The notes: generated by a model not told the origin, from the letters alone. 22,534 bases of DNA from MedAcidi-G1 sp002713545 (GCA_964013895.1 CAXGYF010000027.1:1-22534); one strand, 5' to 3'; numbered from the stretch's first letter, positions 7,978-16,450 are shown. Numbers and translations are program-made.

Positions 7978-8428
7978 ACAAAAAGCGAAAGAAGAAATAG
8001 TGGAAAGTGTCTCAGAGCAGCCAGAGAAGCGCATAGCTAATCACTTGGCTTTAAGAGCTTTATTGGTCTCTCCTTTGTTTTTGGTTCTTTCTGCGATCGG
8101 CTGGGGTTTGGGTGGAACTATTTCTGCTCTAATAGCTCTCGCTCTTGTGTCTTTCAATTTTTTGGCCGGTGCTGCAATCATTACGAGAACTGTAAAAATT
8201 TCTCTGAATATGCTTTATGGATCAGTTCTGGGCGGTTATGTCGTCAGGTTGGCCATATTGACAGGGGTAGTTATGTCAGTCCGATCCTTCGATTGGTTTA
8301 AAACAGTTCCTTTTGCCATGACTCTTTTAGTGACCCACTTAGGTTTGCTAGCTACAGAGACACGTTACATATCAGCTTCTTTGGCTTATCCTGATTTAAA
8401 GCCAACTAATTCAAAGGAGATTCGCTAA
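7961..8428 (+). CDS. atpI: ATP synthase subunit I (AtpI-like) membrane protein
   Basis: 155 residues with four predicted membrane helices (roughly ALLVSPLFLVLSAIGW, ISALIALALVSFNFL, VVRLAILTGVVMSV, TVPFAMTLLVTHLGLLA) and a charged N-terminus. Size, topology and place between atpZ and atpB fit AtpI, which in other bacteria helps assemble the c-ring and is not part of the final enzyme. An in-frame extension to 7877 exists, but it would lie on top of atpZ; the GTG at 7961 is preferred because it gives a 17-base overlap typical of coupled translation. AtpI sequences diverge strongly, so the call rests mainly on topology and context. Confidence 0.75.
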   Translation: MKTLIKQKAKEEIVESVSEQPEKRIANHLALRALLVSPLFLVLSAIGWGLGGTISALIALALVSFNFLAGAAIITRTVKISLNMLYGSVLGGYVVRLAILTGVVMSVRSFDWFKTVPFAMTLLVTHLGLLATETRYISASLAYPDLKPTNSKEIR

Positions 8429-8430
8429 TC

Positions 8431-9198
8431 GTGAATGTTTTTGCTTTGGAATTCCCACCCGTAAGCCATCTTTTTGAATGGCCCGACATAATCTTTTCTG
8501 GCTCTTTGTTTGCTGTCAATAAGACAGCGCTTATATATCTTGCTGCCGTCTTGATAACTTCCGCGATTTTTCTTACTGCAGGTCGACAACGAGGTTCGCT
8601 AGTGCCAGTCGGTGTGCAACACGTAGCAGAATCAGGAGTTAACTTTGTAGAAGAGTCAGTAGTTATGGAGACCATCGGGCCAGAAGGTAAAAAGTATTTA
8701 CCTTTTCTGACCACAATGTTCTTTTTTATACTGTTTTCAAATATTTTTGAGGTAGTTCCAGGAATACAATTCCCCGCAAACAGCAGGATGGCTGTTCCAA
8801 TTACTCTGGCCTTAGTCGTTTGGGTAATTTACAACTTTGTGGGTGTAAGGGCACAAGGTTTTTTCGGCTATTTAAAGAACTCTTTATTTCCGCCTGGAGT
8901 CCCTAAGGCTTTGTACCTAATTGTCACGCCGATTGAATTAGTGTCTACATTCGTAGTTAGGCCATTTTCTCTAGCCATTCGATTGTGGGCCAACATGGTT
9001 GCAGGTCACCTTCTGTTAGTCACATTCGCAATCCTTACCCAGACCTTGTGGGACAACGGTTATATAGGTGCTATTGCACCTTTTTCAATGCTCATATTAA
9101 TGACAGGTTTTGAGATATTGGTTTCTGTTTTGCAAGCCTTTATCTTTACTATTCTGACTGCCGTTTATATCGGTGGTTCGATGCACGCAGAACACTAG
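8431..9198 (+). CDS. atpB: ATP synthase subunit a
   Basis: Fo stator subunit carrying the two proton half-channels next to the c-ring. 255 residues, mostly hydrophobic helices. The diagnostic segment is FSLAIRLWANMVAGHLLL (179-196): Arg184 corresponds to the essential Arg210 of the E. coli subunit, with Asn188 conserved and His193 at the position following AG, where E. coli has Glu219. A final hydrophobic helix carries the QAFIFTILTAVYI motif (235-247). The GTG start is preceded by AAAGGAG at 8413-8419 (11-nt spacer) and follows the atpI stop by 2 bases. The next gene, atpE, starts 89 bases downstream. Confidence 0.96.
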   Translation: MNVFALEFPPVSHLFEWPDIIFSGSLFAVNKTALIYLAAVLITSAIFLTAGRQRGSLVPVGVQHVAESGVNFVEESVVMETIGPEGKKYLPFLTTMFFFILFSNIFEVVPGIQFPANSRMAVPITLALVVWVIYNFVGVRAQGFFGYLKNSLFPPGVPKALYLIVTPIELVSTFVVRPFSLAIRLWANMVAGHLLLVTFAILTQTLWDNGYIGAIAPFSMLILMTGFEILVSVLQAFIFTILTAVYIGGSMHAEH

Positions 9199-9203
9199 AT
9201 CGC

Positions 9204-9217
9204 CCACCTGATGGTGG
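9204..9217 (+). other. Small hairpin in the atpB-atpE gap
   Basis: CCACC (9204-9208) and GGTGG (9213-9217) can pair around a TGAT loop just after the atpB stop. A separate 10-bp palindrome, TCCGATCGGA, lies at 9239-9248. Neither is followed by a T-run, so they do not look like a terminator; an RNA processing or stability role before the c-subunit gene is possible but unproven. Confidence 0.3.
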
Positions 9218-9287
9218 ACCGAAGACAATATAAATAATTCCGATCGGACATTCCGGTTGGTCGAAAATAGAAAAACAGGAGAGAGAA

Positions 9288-9551
9288 GTGCTGAACATTT
9301 TGGCGCAAGCTGCAACTGAAGCCGGTGAAATGGTAGAGGGTCTGAAGGCAATTGGAGCTGGCCTTGGATATGGCCTAGCTGCTATTGGACCTGGGGTAGG
9401 TATTGGAACTGTGGTTGGTAACGCAATCTCGTCTATGGCTAGACAGCCAGAGTCTGCAGGTATGGTGCGAACGACGATGTTCTTGGGAATAGCTTTCACG
9501 GAAGCTCTTGCCCTCATAGGTTTCGTTGTATTCATTCTACTTTTGCCGTAG
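9288..9551 (+). CDS. atpE: ATP synthase subunit c
   Basis: 87-residue two-helix proteolipid that forms the rotor ring. The first helix has the packed glycine pattern (Gly23, 25, 27, 29 and Gly34, 36, 38, 40), the polar loop is ARQPE (51-55), and the ion-binding carboxylate is Glu72 in FTEALALIGFV. The Gln and Glu-Ser/Thr set of Na-binding c subunits is absent, so a proton-type ring is expected. The GTG start is supported by a strong AGGAGAG (from 9278). It has the longest upstream gap within the core operon (89 bases), which may allow the extra translation needed for a subunit present in many copies. Confidence 0.96.
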   Translation: MLNILAQAATEAGEMVEGLKAIGAGLGYGLAAIGPGVGIGTVVGNAISSMARQPESAGMVRTTMFLGIAFTEALALIGFVVFILLLP

Positions 9552-9583
9552 AAAACTTAGGTATCGAAAGGAAGTCTAAATTT

Positions 9584-10348
9584 ATGAGACGAAAAGGAAT
9601 CAGACTTAGCTTTTCGTTGCTTTTTGCAATGGCGGGACTGCTTTTTTTCGCAGGTCCAGCCTCAGCATCAGGTGAGAGTATTGGAAGCTGTGTTGTAGAG
9701 AAACTTGAACACATTATGGAAGATGGACATCACGATGATGGCCATCATGATGTAGAACATCTTTTCCATTCTCTTCATGCTAAAGAAGGTGCAACAGAGG
9801 AAGAAAAGAAAGCGGTCAAAAAGAACGAAGACAAGCTTGAGAGTTGTCTCGAAGCCCCTAGCCCAATAATCCCCGAATTAAGCGAGGTTATTTGGGGAGG
9901 TGGAGCTTTCTTAATTTTGTTTGTGGTGATGGTCAAGAAAGGTTTTCCAGCAGTGAAAGCAGCGATGGACGCCAGAGCAGAAAAGATCCGAGATGACCTA
10001 GATGCGGCAGAAAAAGCCAAAACGGATGCACAGAGTGTTCATGCTGATTATGAGGCACGTTTAGCTGATGCGAAAAATGAAGCATCGCGCCTAATCGACG
10101 AAGCTAGAGGAGCAGCTGATCAAGTACGTTCAGATCTGGTAGCAAAAGCAGAAGCTGATATTTCTGATATGAAATCGAGAGCCGCTAGCGAAATCGAAGC
10201 ATCAAGACAGCAAGCAATTGCAGATCTACGGGCGGAAGTTGCAGGAATAGCTCTTGGAGCTGCTGAAAAAGTAGTTCAAAGTAGTTTGGACGACGATGCT
10301 CAACGAAGACTTGTAGATCAATATATTGATGAAGTGGCTGGTAGCTAA
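9584..10348 (+). CDS. atpF: ATP synthase subunit b with secreted-type N-terminal extension
   Basis: 254 residues, clearly longer than the usual 155-185 of bacterial b subunits. The C-terminal part is ordinary: a single membrane helix at about 102-118, then a long charged Ala-rich helix (about 120-235) that forms the peripheral stalk binding the delta and alpha subunits. The added N-terminal part begins with a signal-peptide-like stretch (Arg2-Arg3-Lys4, hydrophobic 8-22, AxA-type site Ala26-Ser27-Ala28). A domain of about 70 residues follows with eight His between 43 and 65 (including GHHDDGHHD) and two cysteines, Cys36 and Cys88. Known topology of b puts this part outside the membrane. AAAGGAAG (9567-9574) precedes the ATG by 9 nt. 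b and delta are separate genes here, unlike the b-delta fusion of mycobacteria. Confidence 0.93.
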   Translation: MRRKGIRLSFSLLFAMAGLLFFAGPASASGESIGSCVVEKLEHIMEDGHHDDGHHDVEHLFHSLHAKEGATEEEKKAVKKNEDKLESCLEAPSPIIPELSEVIWGGGAFLILFVVMVKKGFPAVKAAMDARAEKIRDDLDAAEKAKTDAQSVHADYEARLADAKNEASRLIDEARGAADQVRSDLVAKAEADISDMKSRAASEIEASRQQAIADLRAEVAGIALGAAEKVVQSSLDDDAQRRLVDQYIDEVAGS

Positions 10349-10350
10349 TA

Positions 10351-10881
10351 ATGGCTGATAATGCAATTACTGGTTACGCTGATGCGTTGTTCGCCGTTGC
10401 GGCAGCCAACGATGTTCTAGCCACCGTCGAAGACGAATTGTTTAGATTCTCACAAGCGTTAAGTGCAGATGAGAATCTTCAGGCAACTTTGAATGATTCG
10501 TCTTTGCCAGTTGATCGCAGACAACAGATTGTTGAAGACCTTCTAGGGGGTTCGGCCTCCTCAACCACTAAGGCATTGGTGTCGATGATCGTGGCTTCAG
10601 GGCGTTCCGCACGTTTTTCGAACATCGTTGATGCATTTATCGAACGCAGCGCGGCTTCTAGAAATAAAACGGTCGCTACGGTTCGTTCTGCAGTTGAACT
10701 AGATGATAGCCAAAAAGACAAATTGGTTACGGCTTTGAGTGGAGCTACCAACAAAGACGTAGAAGTAAAAGTAGTTATTGACCCGTCTGTAATAGGCGGG
10801 TTAGTTACAGAAATTGGTGATGACATTATTGACGGCAGCGTCCGTCGCCGTTTGAACCAACTTCGAGAGAATTTCCGATAG
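10351..10881 (+). CDS. atpH: ATP synthase subunit delta
   Basis: 176 residues, the normal size for the delta (OSCP-type) subunit that links the b stalk to the top of the alpha3-beta3 head. The N-terminal helical domain contains GYADALFAVAAAND (8-21), typical of the family's xRYAxAL start. The C-terminal region has the conserved DPSVIGGLVTEIGDDIIDGSVRRRL segment split by its Gly-Gly (about 143-167). The ATG lies 2 bases after the atpF stop, so translation is probably coupled. Confidence 0.95.
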   Translation: MADNAITGYADALFAVAAANDVLATVEDELFRFSQALSADENLQATLNDSSLPVDRRQQIVEDLLGGSASSTTKALVSMIVASGRSARFSNIVDAFIERSAASRNKTVATVRSAVELDDSQKDKLVTALSGATNKDVEVKVVIDPSVIGGLVTEIGDDIIDGSVRRRLNQLRENFR

Positions 10882-10909
10882 GAAGAAAGTAATCGAGACG
10901 AGAGAAAAT

Positions 10910-12523
10910 ATGACTGAATTGACAATCAGCACCGCTGACATAGCTGCATCAATCCAGAAAAACCTTGAGGGTTTTGAACCTGGTTTAGAACAAAGCCAGG
11001 TAGGACGGGTGCTCGAAGTGGGAGATGGCATTGCCAGAGTCTCAGGTCTGCCCGATGCGGCAGTGAATGAGTTACTACAGTTTGAGAGCGGAACCTTTGG
11101 TCTGGCTCTCAATCTAGACGAGGGTTCAATTGGTGCGGTAGTCCTTGGTGAAGTTGATGACATCGAAGAAGGCCAGACGGTTCGTGCTACCGGTGACATT
11201 CTTTCCTTACCAGTTGGTGATGGCTTATTGGGGCGTGTAGTTAATGCTCTTGGAGAACCAATTGATGGCAAAGGTCCACTCACAAATACAGAGACAAGGC
11301 GCATGGAGATCCAAGCTCCAGGAATCATGGGACGTAAACCTGTGCACGAACCTATGCAAACAGGAATTAAAGCAATTGATTCGTTGGTGCCTATTGGACG
11401 CGGTCAACGAGAGCTCATAATCGGTGACCGAAAAACAGGAAAAACAACCATAGCTATTGACACAATTATCAATCAGGCAGGTCAAGGAATGAAATGTGTC
11501 TACGTGGCTATTGGTCAGAAAGCCTCTACTGTCGCACAAAACGTTGCAGTTTTAGAATCTTACGGAGCTATGGATTACACAGTGGTAGTTGTAGCACCCG
11601 CTTCAGACCCTGCTCCTTTTAAGTATCTTGCGCCATACGCAGGTTGCGCGATCGGTCAGCACTGGATGGATAACGGTGAACACGCTTTAGCTGTATATGA
11701 CGATTTGTCAAAACAAGCTGAAGCTTATAGACAAATGTCTTTGCTACTTAGGCGACCTCCTGGTAGAGAGGCATACCCAGGAGATGTTTTCTACTTGCAC
11801 AGTAGACTTTTGGAGCGCGCAGCTAAGCTGAGTGACGATAAGGGTGCAGGTTCTTTGACAGCTTTGCCCGTTATCGAGACTAAAGCTGGGGATGTTTCCG
11901 CTTTCATTCCTACCAATGTGATTTCCATTACAGACGGTCAGATATTCCTACAAGACGATCTATTTAAATCAGGTATAAGACCAGCAATTGATGTAGGTAT
12001 TTCTGTTTCTAGGGTTGGTTCTGCAGCTCAAGTAAAGGCAATGAAAAACGCAGTAGGAACTCTAAAGTCCGATTTGCAGCAGTTCCGTGAACTAGAGTCC
12101 TTCGCAGCGTTTGGGTCTGATTTAGATGCAGTTTCTCAGGCTCAACTTGATAGAGGCTACCGATTAACAGAGTTACTAAAACAAGGATTAAACTCGCCCT
12201 TGTTAGTTGAAGAGCAAGTGGTTTCTATCTGGGCTGGCACCAGAGGACATTTAGATAGTGTAGAAATAGCTGACGTAAGTAGGTTTGAATCAGAATTACT
12301 TGACTGGTTTAGGACACGTCACGGCTCGATTTTGAGTGAAATACGTGAATCAGGAAACATAGGAGATGAGGAGGCTTTCGAATCAGCAATTGCAGCTTTT
12401 TCGGATCAATTTGAAGCTACAAATCCTACTCAGGAGACACCGGATGCAGAGTTTTCTGAAACAGATTCCAACATAGTTGACGCAGACACAACTTTGCCTG
12501 AAGAGGACATTTCGGGGGCCTAG
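10910..12523 (+). CDS. atpA: ATP synthase subunit alpha
   Basis: Non-catalytic nucleotide-binding subunit of the F1 head. 537 residues. The beta-barrel domain comes first, then the P-loop GDRKTGKT (172-179), the conserved region around YDDLSKQAEAYRQMSLLLRRPPGRE (split at 263-287), and the arginine-finger motif SVSRVGSAAQ with Arg368. The core ends near residue 503. The last 34 residues or so form an acidic, Thr- and Glu-rich tail of low complexity that goes beyond the family's usual end (E. coli alpha is 513 residues). The start is 28 bases after the atpH stop, with a purine-rich GAGACGAGAG stretch upstream. Confidence 0.97.
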   Translation: MTELTISTADIAASIQKNLEGFEPGLEQSQVGRVLEVGDGIARVSGLPDAAVNELLQFESGTFGLALNLDEGSIGAVVLGEVDDIEEGQTVRATGDILSLPVGDGLLGRVVNALGEPIDGKGPLTNTETRRMEIQAPGIMGRKPVHEPMQTGIKAIDSLVPIGRGQRELIIGDRKTGKTTIAIDTIINQAGQGMKCVYVAIGQKASTVAQNVAVLESYGAMDYTVVVVAPASDPAPFKYLAPYAGCAIGQHWMDNGEHALAVYDDLSKQAEAYRQMSLLLRRPPGREAYPGDVFYLHSRLLERAAKLSDDKGAGSLTALPVIETKAGDVSAFIPTNVISITDGQIFLQDDLFKSGIRPAIDVGISVSRVGSAAQVKAMKNAVGTLKSDLQQFRELESFAAFGSDLDAVSQAQLDRGYRLTELLKQGLNSPLLVEEQVVSIWAGTRGHLDSVEIADVSRFESELLDWFRTRHGSILSEIRESGNIGDEEAFESAIAAFSDQFEATNPTQETPDAEFSETDSNIVDADTTLPEEDISGA

Positions 12524-12584
12524 TGAAAACTATTTTACTAAGCCGACAAATCGTTCGAATTTACGACGTAGTAAAGGGCAGCTA

Positions 12585-13538
12585 ATGGCTGGCGGTAAAG
12601 AGAGAGTTCTTCGACGCCGTATAGGCAGTGTTCAGAACACAAAAAAGATCACGCGAGCTATGGAGTTAATAGCAGCTACCAGAGTAGTGAAAGCTCAGCA
12701 GAGAGCGCGTTCGGCTAAACCTTACGCAGAGCAAATAACCTCAGTAATCGAAAACCTTGCGGCAGGCGGTGCGGAAGTTGATCATCCATTACTGAGAAAA
12801 GCGGAAAAAGTTAGTCGTGTCGGAGTTGTAGTAATTTCTTCAGACCGGGGATTAGCAGGACCCTATAATTCTTCAGTAATCAGGGCAGCAGAGAGACAAG
12901 TCCAAAACGCACGTTCAGAAGGTGCGGATTATTCTTTGATTGTTATAGGAAGAAAGGCAAGAGATTATTTTGCTTTTCGAAACTTCAACATTGACTCCTA
13001 CACCGAGGGAATAAGTGACAATCCCACTTATGAGGATGCACGTCGCATTTCTGAGACTGTTTCAGAAATGTTTTCAGAAGGAAAAGTAGACAGAGTCGAA
13101 CTTGTTTACACAGAATTTTTGAGCATAGGTAGTCAGAAAGTTACTGTTCGTAGATTTTTACCGCTCGAAGATACAGAAGTTATTGCGAGTGAAGGTGGAG
13201 GTGATTCTAATTTGAGCACAGCTTTTGAATTTGAACCATCACCCGAATCAGTTTTGGAAGCGTTACTTCCGCGTTATGTGGAAGCGCGTCTTTTTGGAGC
13301 GTTATTAGAGTCAGCAGCTTCAGAACATGCAAATCGACAGCGAGCTATGAAAGCCGCTACAGACAATGCAGAAGAATTAATAATTAAACTTTCTCGTGAA
13401 ATGAACCAAGCTCGCCAAGATGCGATCACCACTGAGATTATGGAAATTGTGAGTGGAGCCGAAGCTCTTGGTTCAGATAGTGAGAAGTCTAACGAACTGC
13501 TAGATCTTGTTGGATCAAGCACAGAAAATAACAGTTAA
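12585..13538 (+). CDS. atpG: ATP synthase subunit gamma
   Basis: Central rotor shaft of F1. 317 residues from the ATG at 12585, which is preceded by AAAGGG (12573-12578). The frame stays open upstream into atpA, but the 36 extra residues do not resemble a gamma N-terminus, whereas MAGGKERVLRRRIGSVQNTKKITRAME does (shown here up to the family's KITxAM signature at about 21-26). The C-terminal helix carries the typical MNQARQDAITTEIMEIVSGA segment, close to the family's NxARQxxIT pattern. It is slightly longer than E. coli gamma (287), because of a mid-domain insertion and a Ser/Glu-rich tail. Confidence 0.96.
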   Translation: MAGGKERVLRRRIGSVQNTKKITRAMELIAATRVVKAQQRARSAKPYAEQITSVIENLAAGGAEVDHPLLRKAEKVSRVGVVVISSDRGLAGPYNSSVIRAAERQVQNARSEGADYSLIVIGRKARDYFAFRNFNIDSYTEGISDNPTYEDARRISETVSEMFSEGKVDRVELVYTEFLSIGSQKVTVRRFLPLEDTEVIASEGGGDSNLSTAFEFEPSPESVLEALLPRYVEARLFGALLESAASEHANRQRAMKAATDNAEELIIKLSREMNQARQDAITTEIMEIVSGAEALGSDSEKSNELLDLVGSSTENNS

Positions 13539-13564
13539 GTAATAGGAAGAAATCAGGAAAGATT

Positions 13565-14983
13565 ATGACAACAACTGATCTTAAAGATGGTCGAATAGTA
13601 GGAATTGCCGGGCCGGTTATTGATGCCGAATTCCCCCAAGGGGAGTTACCGGAGATCAATACAGCCTTAGAGTTTGATGTCGCTGTTGATGACAGCAGTA
13701 TCACCATTGTTGCAGAGGTAGCACAACAGATAGGCGACAGCCGTGTTCGTGCGATCGCAATGAAGCCAACCGATGGACTTACACGAGGAACAGCTGTGCG
13801 AAATACAGGAAAAGGTATAAGTGTTCCTGTAGGTGACGACACACTGGGGCATGTTTTTAGTGTTACAGGAGACGGATTAGATGATCCTAATGCTGGCTCC
13901 GGATCCGAACGTTGGGAAATTCATAGATCGGCCCCTTCCTTTGATTCTCTTGAACCAAAAGCACAAATGTTTGAAACGGGAGTAAAAGTAATAGATCTAC
14001 TTACGCCTTATTTACAGGGTGGAAAAATTGGTCTTTTCGGTGGTGCTGGAGTGGGTAAAACAGTTCTGATTACCGAAATGATTAACCGTGTAGCTACCAA
14101 TCATGGTGGTGTTTCAGTTTTCGCGGGAGTAGGTGAGAGAACTCGTGAAGGAACAGATCTTTTGCTCGAAATGGATGAATCAGGCGTTCTAGAGAAAGCA
14201 GCTTTGGTTTTCGGTCAGATGGATGAGCCACCTGGAGTGCGACTTCGTGTTGCTCTTTCAGCATTAACTATGGCTGAGTATTTTCGCGATGAACAAGGCC
14301 AAGACGTTCTACTTTTCATAGACAATATTTTCCGCTTCGTCCAAGCCGGTTCTGAGGTGTCAACTCTGTTGGGAAGAATGCCATCAGCTGTGGGTTACCA
14401 GCCGACATTGGCTGACGAGATGGGCGAATTGCAGGAAAGGATTACTACAACACGTGGTAGATCTATTACTTCTATGCAGGCAGTTTATGTACCCGCTGAT
14501 GATTACACCGATCCAGCTCCATTTACCTCATTTACACACTTTGATGGAACGACAGAGCTAAGTCGAGATATAGCGGCACTAGGCATCTACCCTGCAGTTG
14601 ACCCACTTGCATCTACTTCTACGATCCTCACTCCTGAAGTAGTGGGACAAAAGCACTATGACACCGCTCGTAGAGTTCAGGAGATACTGCAACGGTATAA
14701 AGAACTCCAAGACATAATTGCAATTCTTGGTTTAGATGAACTCTCCGAAGAAGACAAGATTACAGTTTCAAGAGCCCGAAAAGTTCAGAGATTCTTATCA
14801 CAGCCCATGAATGTCGCAGAGATATTTACAGGTTTGCCTGGCGTTACTGTTTCAGTTGAAGAGACAGTTGACTCTTTTGCAGCATTAGTAGATGGTGAAC
14901 TCGACGAACTTCCCGAGCAGGCTTTCTTGAACGTCGGTGGAGCTGAAGATGCACAACGTAAAGCCCAAGAATTAGAAGCCTAA
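13565..14983 (+). CDS. atpD: ATP synthase subunit beta
   Basis: Catalytic F1 subunit. 472 residues, normal length. It has the P-loop GGAGVGKT (159-166; Lys165 binds phosphate), the GERTREGTDL motif (190-199) with catalytic Glu191, the Walker B region VLLFIDNIFRFVQAGSEVS, the LGRMPSAVGYQPTL signature, and the DELSEED lever that touches the gamma shaft. No key residue is missing. CAGGAAAG lies just before the ATG. Six bases separate its stop from atpC's start. Confidence 0.98.
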   Translation: MTTTDLKDGRIVGIAGPVIDAEFPQGELPEINTALEFDVAVDDSSITIVAEVAQQIGDSRVRAIAMKPTDGLTRGTAVRNTGKGISVPVGDDTLGHVFSVTGDGLDDPNAGSGSERWEIHRSAPSFDSLEPKAQMFETGVKVIDLLTPYLQGGKIGLFGGAGVGKTVLITEMINRVATNHGGVSVFAGVGERTREGTDLLLEMDESGVLEKAALVFGQMDEPPGVRLRVALSALTMAEYFRDEQGQDVLLFIDNIFRFVQAGSEVSTLLGRMPSAVGYQPTLADEMGELQERITTTRGRSITSMQAVYVPADDYTDPAPFTSFTHFDGTTELSRDIAALGIYPAVDPLASTSTILTPEVVGQKHYDTARRVQEILQRYKELQDIIAILGLDELSEEDKITVSRARKVQRFLSQPMNVAEIFTGLPGVTVSVEETVDSFAALVDGELDELPEQAFLNVGGAEDAQRKAQELEA

Positions 14984-14988
14984 GAATC

Positions 14989-15387
14989 ATGACTTTTCAG
15001 GTAGAACTGGTATCCCCGGAGTCGATTTCATACAGTGGCGAAGCAGAAATGATAATTGCTCGAACTGTTGAAGGTGGGGACATAGCTTTTCAACCAGGAC
15101 ATGTCCCATTTATTGGTGTTCTTTCAGTATGGTCAGTTGAAGTAATACGACCAGACGGTGAAAGGGACATATTCGCGGTTCACAGAGGTTTTGTACAAGT
15201 AGCGGGAACAAAAGTAAGCATTTTGTCTGATGTTTCTGAGGCAGCCGATGAAATTGATATTGAAAGGGCGCGTGAAGCTCGTTCATCTGCACAGGATCTA
15301 ATTTCGTCAGACAAAGATAATGAAGACGCTCTTGCGTCGCTTGAAAGATCTGAAGTTCGGCTTCGCGTCGGTGGAGCAGAAGTATAA
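14989..15387 (+). CDS. atpC: ATP synthase subunit epsilon
   Basis: 132 residues. The N-terminal beta-sandwich is recognisable from FQVELVSPESISYSGEAEMI and the PGHVPFIGVLS turn (family GHxPxxxxL). The C-terminal part (about 85-132) is predicted to form the two-helix hairpin that can inhibit ATP hydrolysis. As the last gene of the operon it ends 28 bases before the convergent glpX stop. Confidence 0.94.
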   Translation: MTFQVELVSPESISYSGEAEMIIARTVEGGDIAFQPGHVPFIGVLSVWSVEVIRPDGERDIFAVHRGFVQVAGTKVSILSDVSEAADEIDIERAREARSSAQDLISSDKDNEDALASLERSEVRLRVGGAEV

Positions 15388-15390
15388 AAA

Positions 15391-15408
15391 GAAACCCTAA
15401 TAGGTTTT
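15391..15408. terminator. Weak candidate terminator between atpC and glpX
   Basis: AAACC (15392-15396) pairs with GGTTT (15403-15407) around a 6-nt loop, with a further G-T pair at the base, in the 28-base gap between two convergent genes. A short T-run is part of the right arm on the plus strand; on the minus strand A/T bases also follow. The stem is short, so termination strength is doubtful; the position is what makes it worth listing. Confidence 0.3.
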
Positions 15409-15415
15409 AGTGTCT

Positions 15416-16405
15416 CTAAATATCCTCAATATCATCTAATCTGTGGTGCGCCTTAATCAGTCTCACGGTGCCAGATTTAGATCGCATAACAAGAGATTCC
15501 GTATGGGCCATTTCCGTTGAATATCTAACGCCCTCAAGAAGGTCACCATCTGTAATGCCGGTAGCTGCAAAAAAACAGTTATTACCTGACACTAGGTCAT
15601 CGAGATCCAAAATTCTTTCCAAATCGTATCCCTGTTCTTCAGCGGCCTTTCTCTCTTTCTCGTTGCGCGGCCACAAGCGTCCTTGGAGCGATCCACCCAT
15701 GCATTTCAAGGCCGCGGCGGAGATAACTCCTTCAGGTGTGCCCCCAATTCCAAAAAGAACGTCTGCGCCCGACTCTGGCCATGCGGTGGAAATTGCACCT
15801 GCCACATCACCGTCCGAAATCAGGCGTATTCTTGCACCAGCTTCACGCACTTCAGAAATTAACTCTGAATGCCTATCGCGGTCTAAAATTACAGCGGTTA
15901 GATCTCTGACAGTTTTATTTTTGGCTTCTGCAATTTTTTGAAGATTTTCAGTGGGAGATTTTGCTAAATCAATGGCATCGCAACATCCAGGCCCTACAGC
16001 AATTTTCTCCATGTATACACAAGGCCCAGGGTCAAACATCGTTCCTTTATCACTGACAGCTATGACTGATATTGCATTTGCTCTTCCAAGCGCCGTTAGT
16101 GTTGTTCCATCTATCGGGTCAACTGCAATGTCTGTTGCGGGGTCGTTACCGTTCCCACAGCGTTCTCCATTAAAAAGCATTGGCGCTTCATCTTTTTCGC
16201 CCTCGCCAATAACAACTATTCCATCCATGTTCACGGTATCTAGCACACGACGCATGGCATTCACCGCCCCTTCATCGGCGCCTTCCTTGTCTCCTCTGCC
16301 CATCCATCTAGCGGCGGCCATTGCTGCAGCTTCAGTTACTCTTACAAGCTCTAATGCGAGGTGTTTATCTGGGGTTTGAACTTTTCTACTCATTGAATCC
16401 GACAT
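15416..16405 (-). CDS. glpX: Fructose-1,6-bisphosphatase class II
   Basis: Hydrolyses fructose 1,6-bisphosphate in gluconeogenesis; Actinobacteria commonly use this class as the main enzyme. With the ATG at 16405 it is 329 residues. The metal site of the lithium-sensitive phosphatase fold is visible as GEGEKDEAPML and VDPIDGTT, and the conserved LELVRVTEAAAMAAARWMGRG start (split as LELVRVTEA and the following Ala-rich helix) and GIGGTPEGVISAAALKCMGG are present. I prefer the ATG at 16405-16403 because AAGG lies 5 nt upstream; an in-frame ATG at 16432 would add nine residues. It is divergent from the unknown gene at 16494. Confidence 0.95.
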   Translation of the reverse strand: MSDSMSRKVQTPDKHLALELVRVTEAAAMAAARWMGRGDKEGADEGAVNAMRRVLDTVNMDGIVVIGEGEKDEAPMLFNGERCGNGNDPATDIAVDPIDGTTLTALGRANAISVIAVSDKGTMFDPGPCVYMEKIAVGPGCCDAIDLAKSPTENLQKIAEAKNKTVRDLTAVILDRDRHSELISEVREAGARIRLISDGDVAGAISTAWPESGADVLFGIGGTPEGVISAAALKCMGGSLQGRLWPRNEKERKAAEEQGYDLERILDLDDLVSGNNCFFAATGITDGDLLEGVRYSTEMAHTESLVMRSKSGTVRLIKAHHRLDDIEDI

Positions 16406-16444
16406 TAGCGCCTTGGGGAAGTTCTTGTGCATTTAGCTCAAAGG

Positions 16445-16450
16445 ATTATC
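16445..16450 (-). promoter_or_regulatory. Candidate -10 box of glpX
   Basis: Read on the minus strand this is GATAAT, matching TATAAT at 5 of 6 positions. It would start transcription near 16438, giving a leader of about 33 nt with the AAGG site before the ATG at 16405. No -35 match is clear. Confidence 0.35.

Noticed and set aside
9288..9551. Possible sodium-type c subunit
   Set aside because: The helix around Glu72 lacks the Gln and Glu-Ser/Thr ligand pattern of sodium-binding rings, so a proton ring is the simpler reading.
12477..12584. Longer atpG start overlapping the end of atpA
   Set aside because: The extra 36 residues do not resemble gamma N-termini, while the ATG at 12585 has a good Shine-Dalgarno and matches the family start.
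15468..16379. Two long plus-strand frames opposite glpX (15468-15941 and 15951-16379)
   Set aside because: They are Ser/Pro-rich antisense shadows of a well-supported glpX gene, with no start signals of their own.
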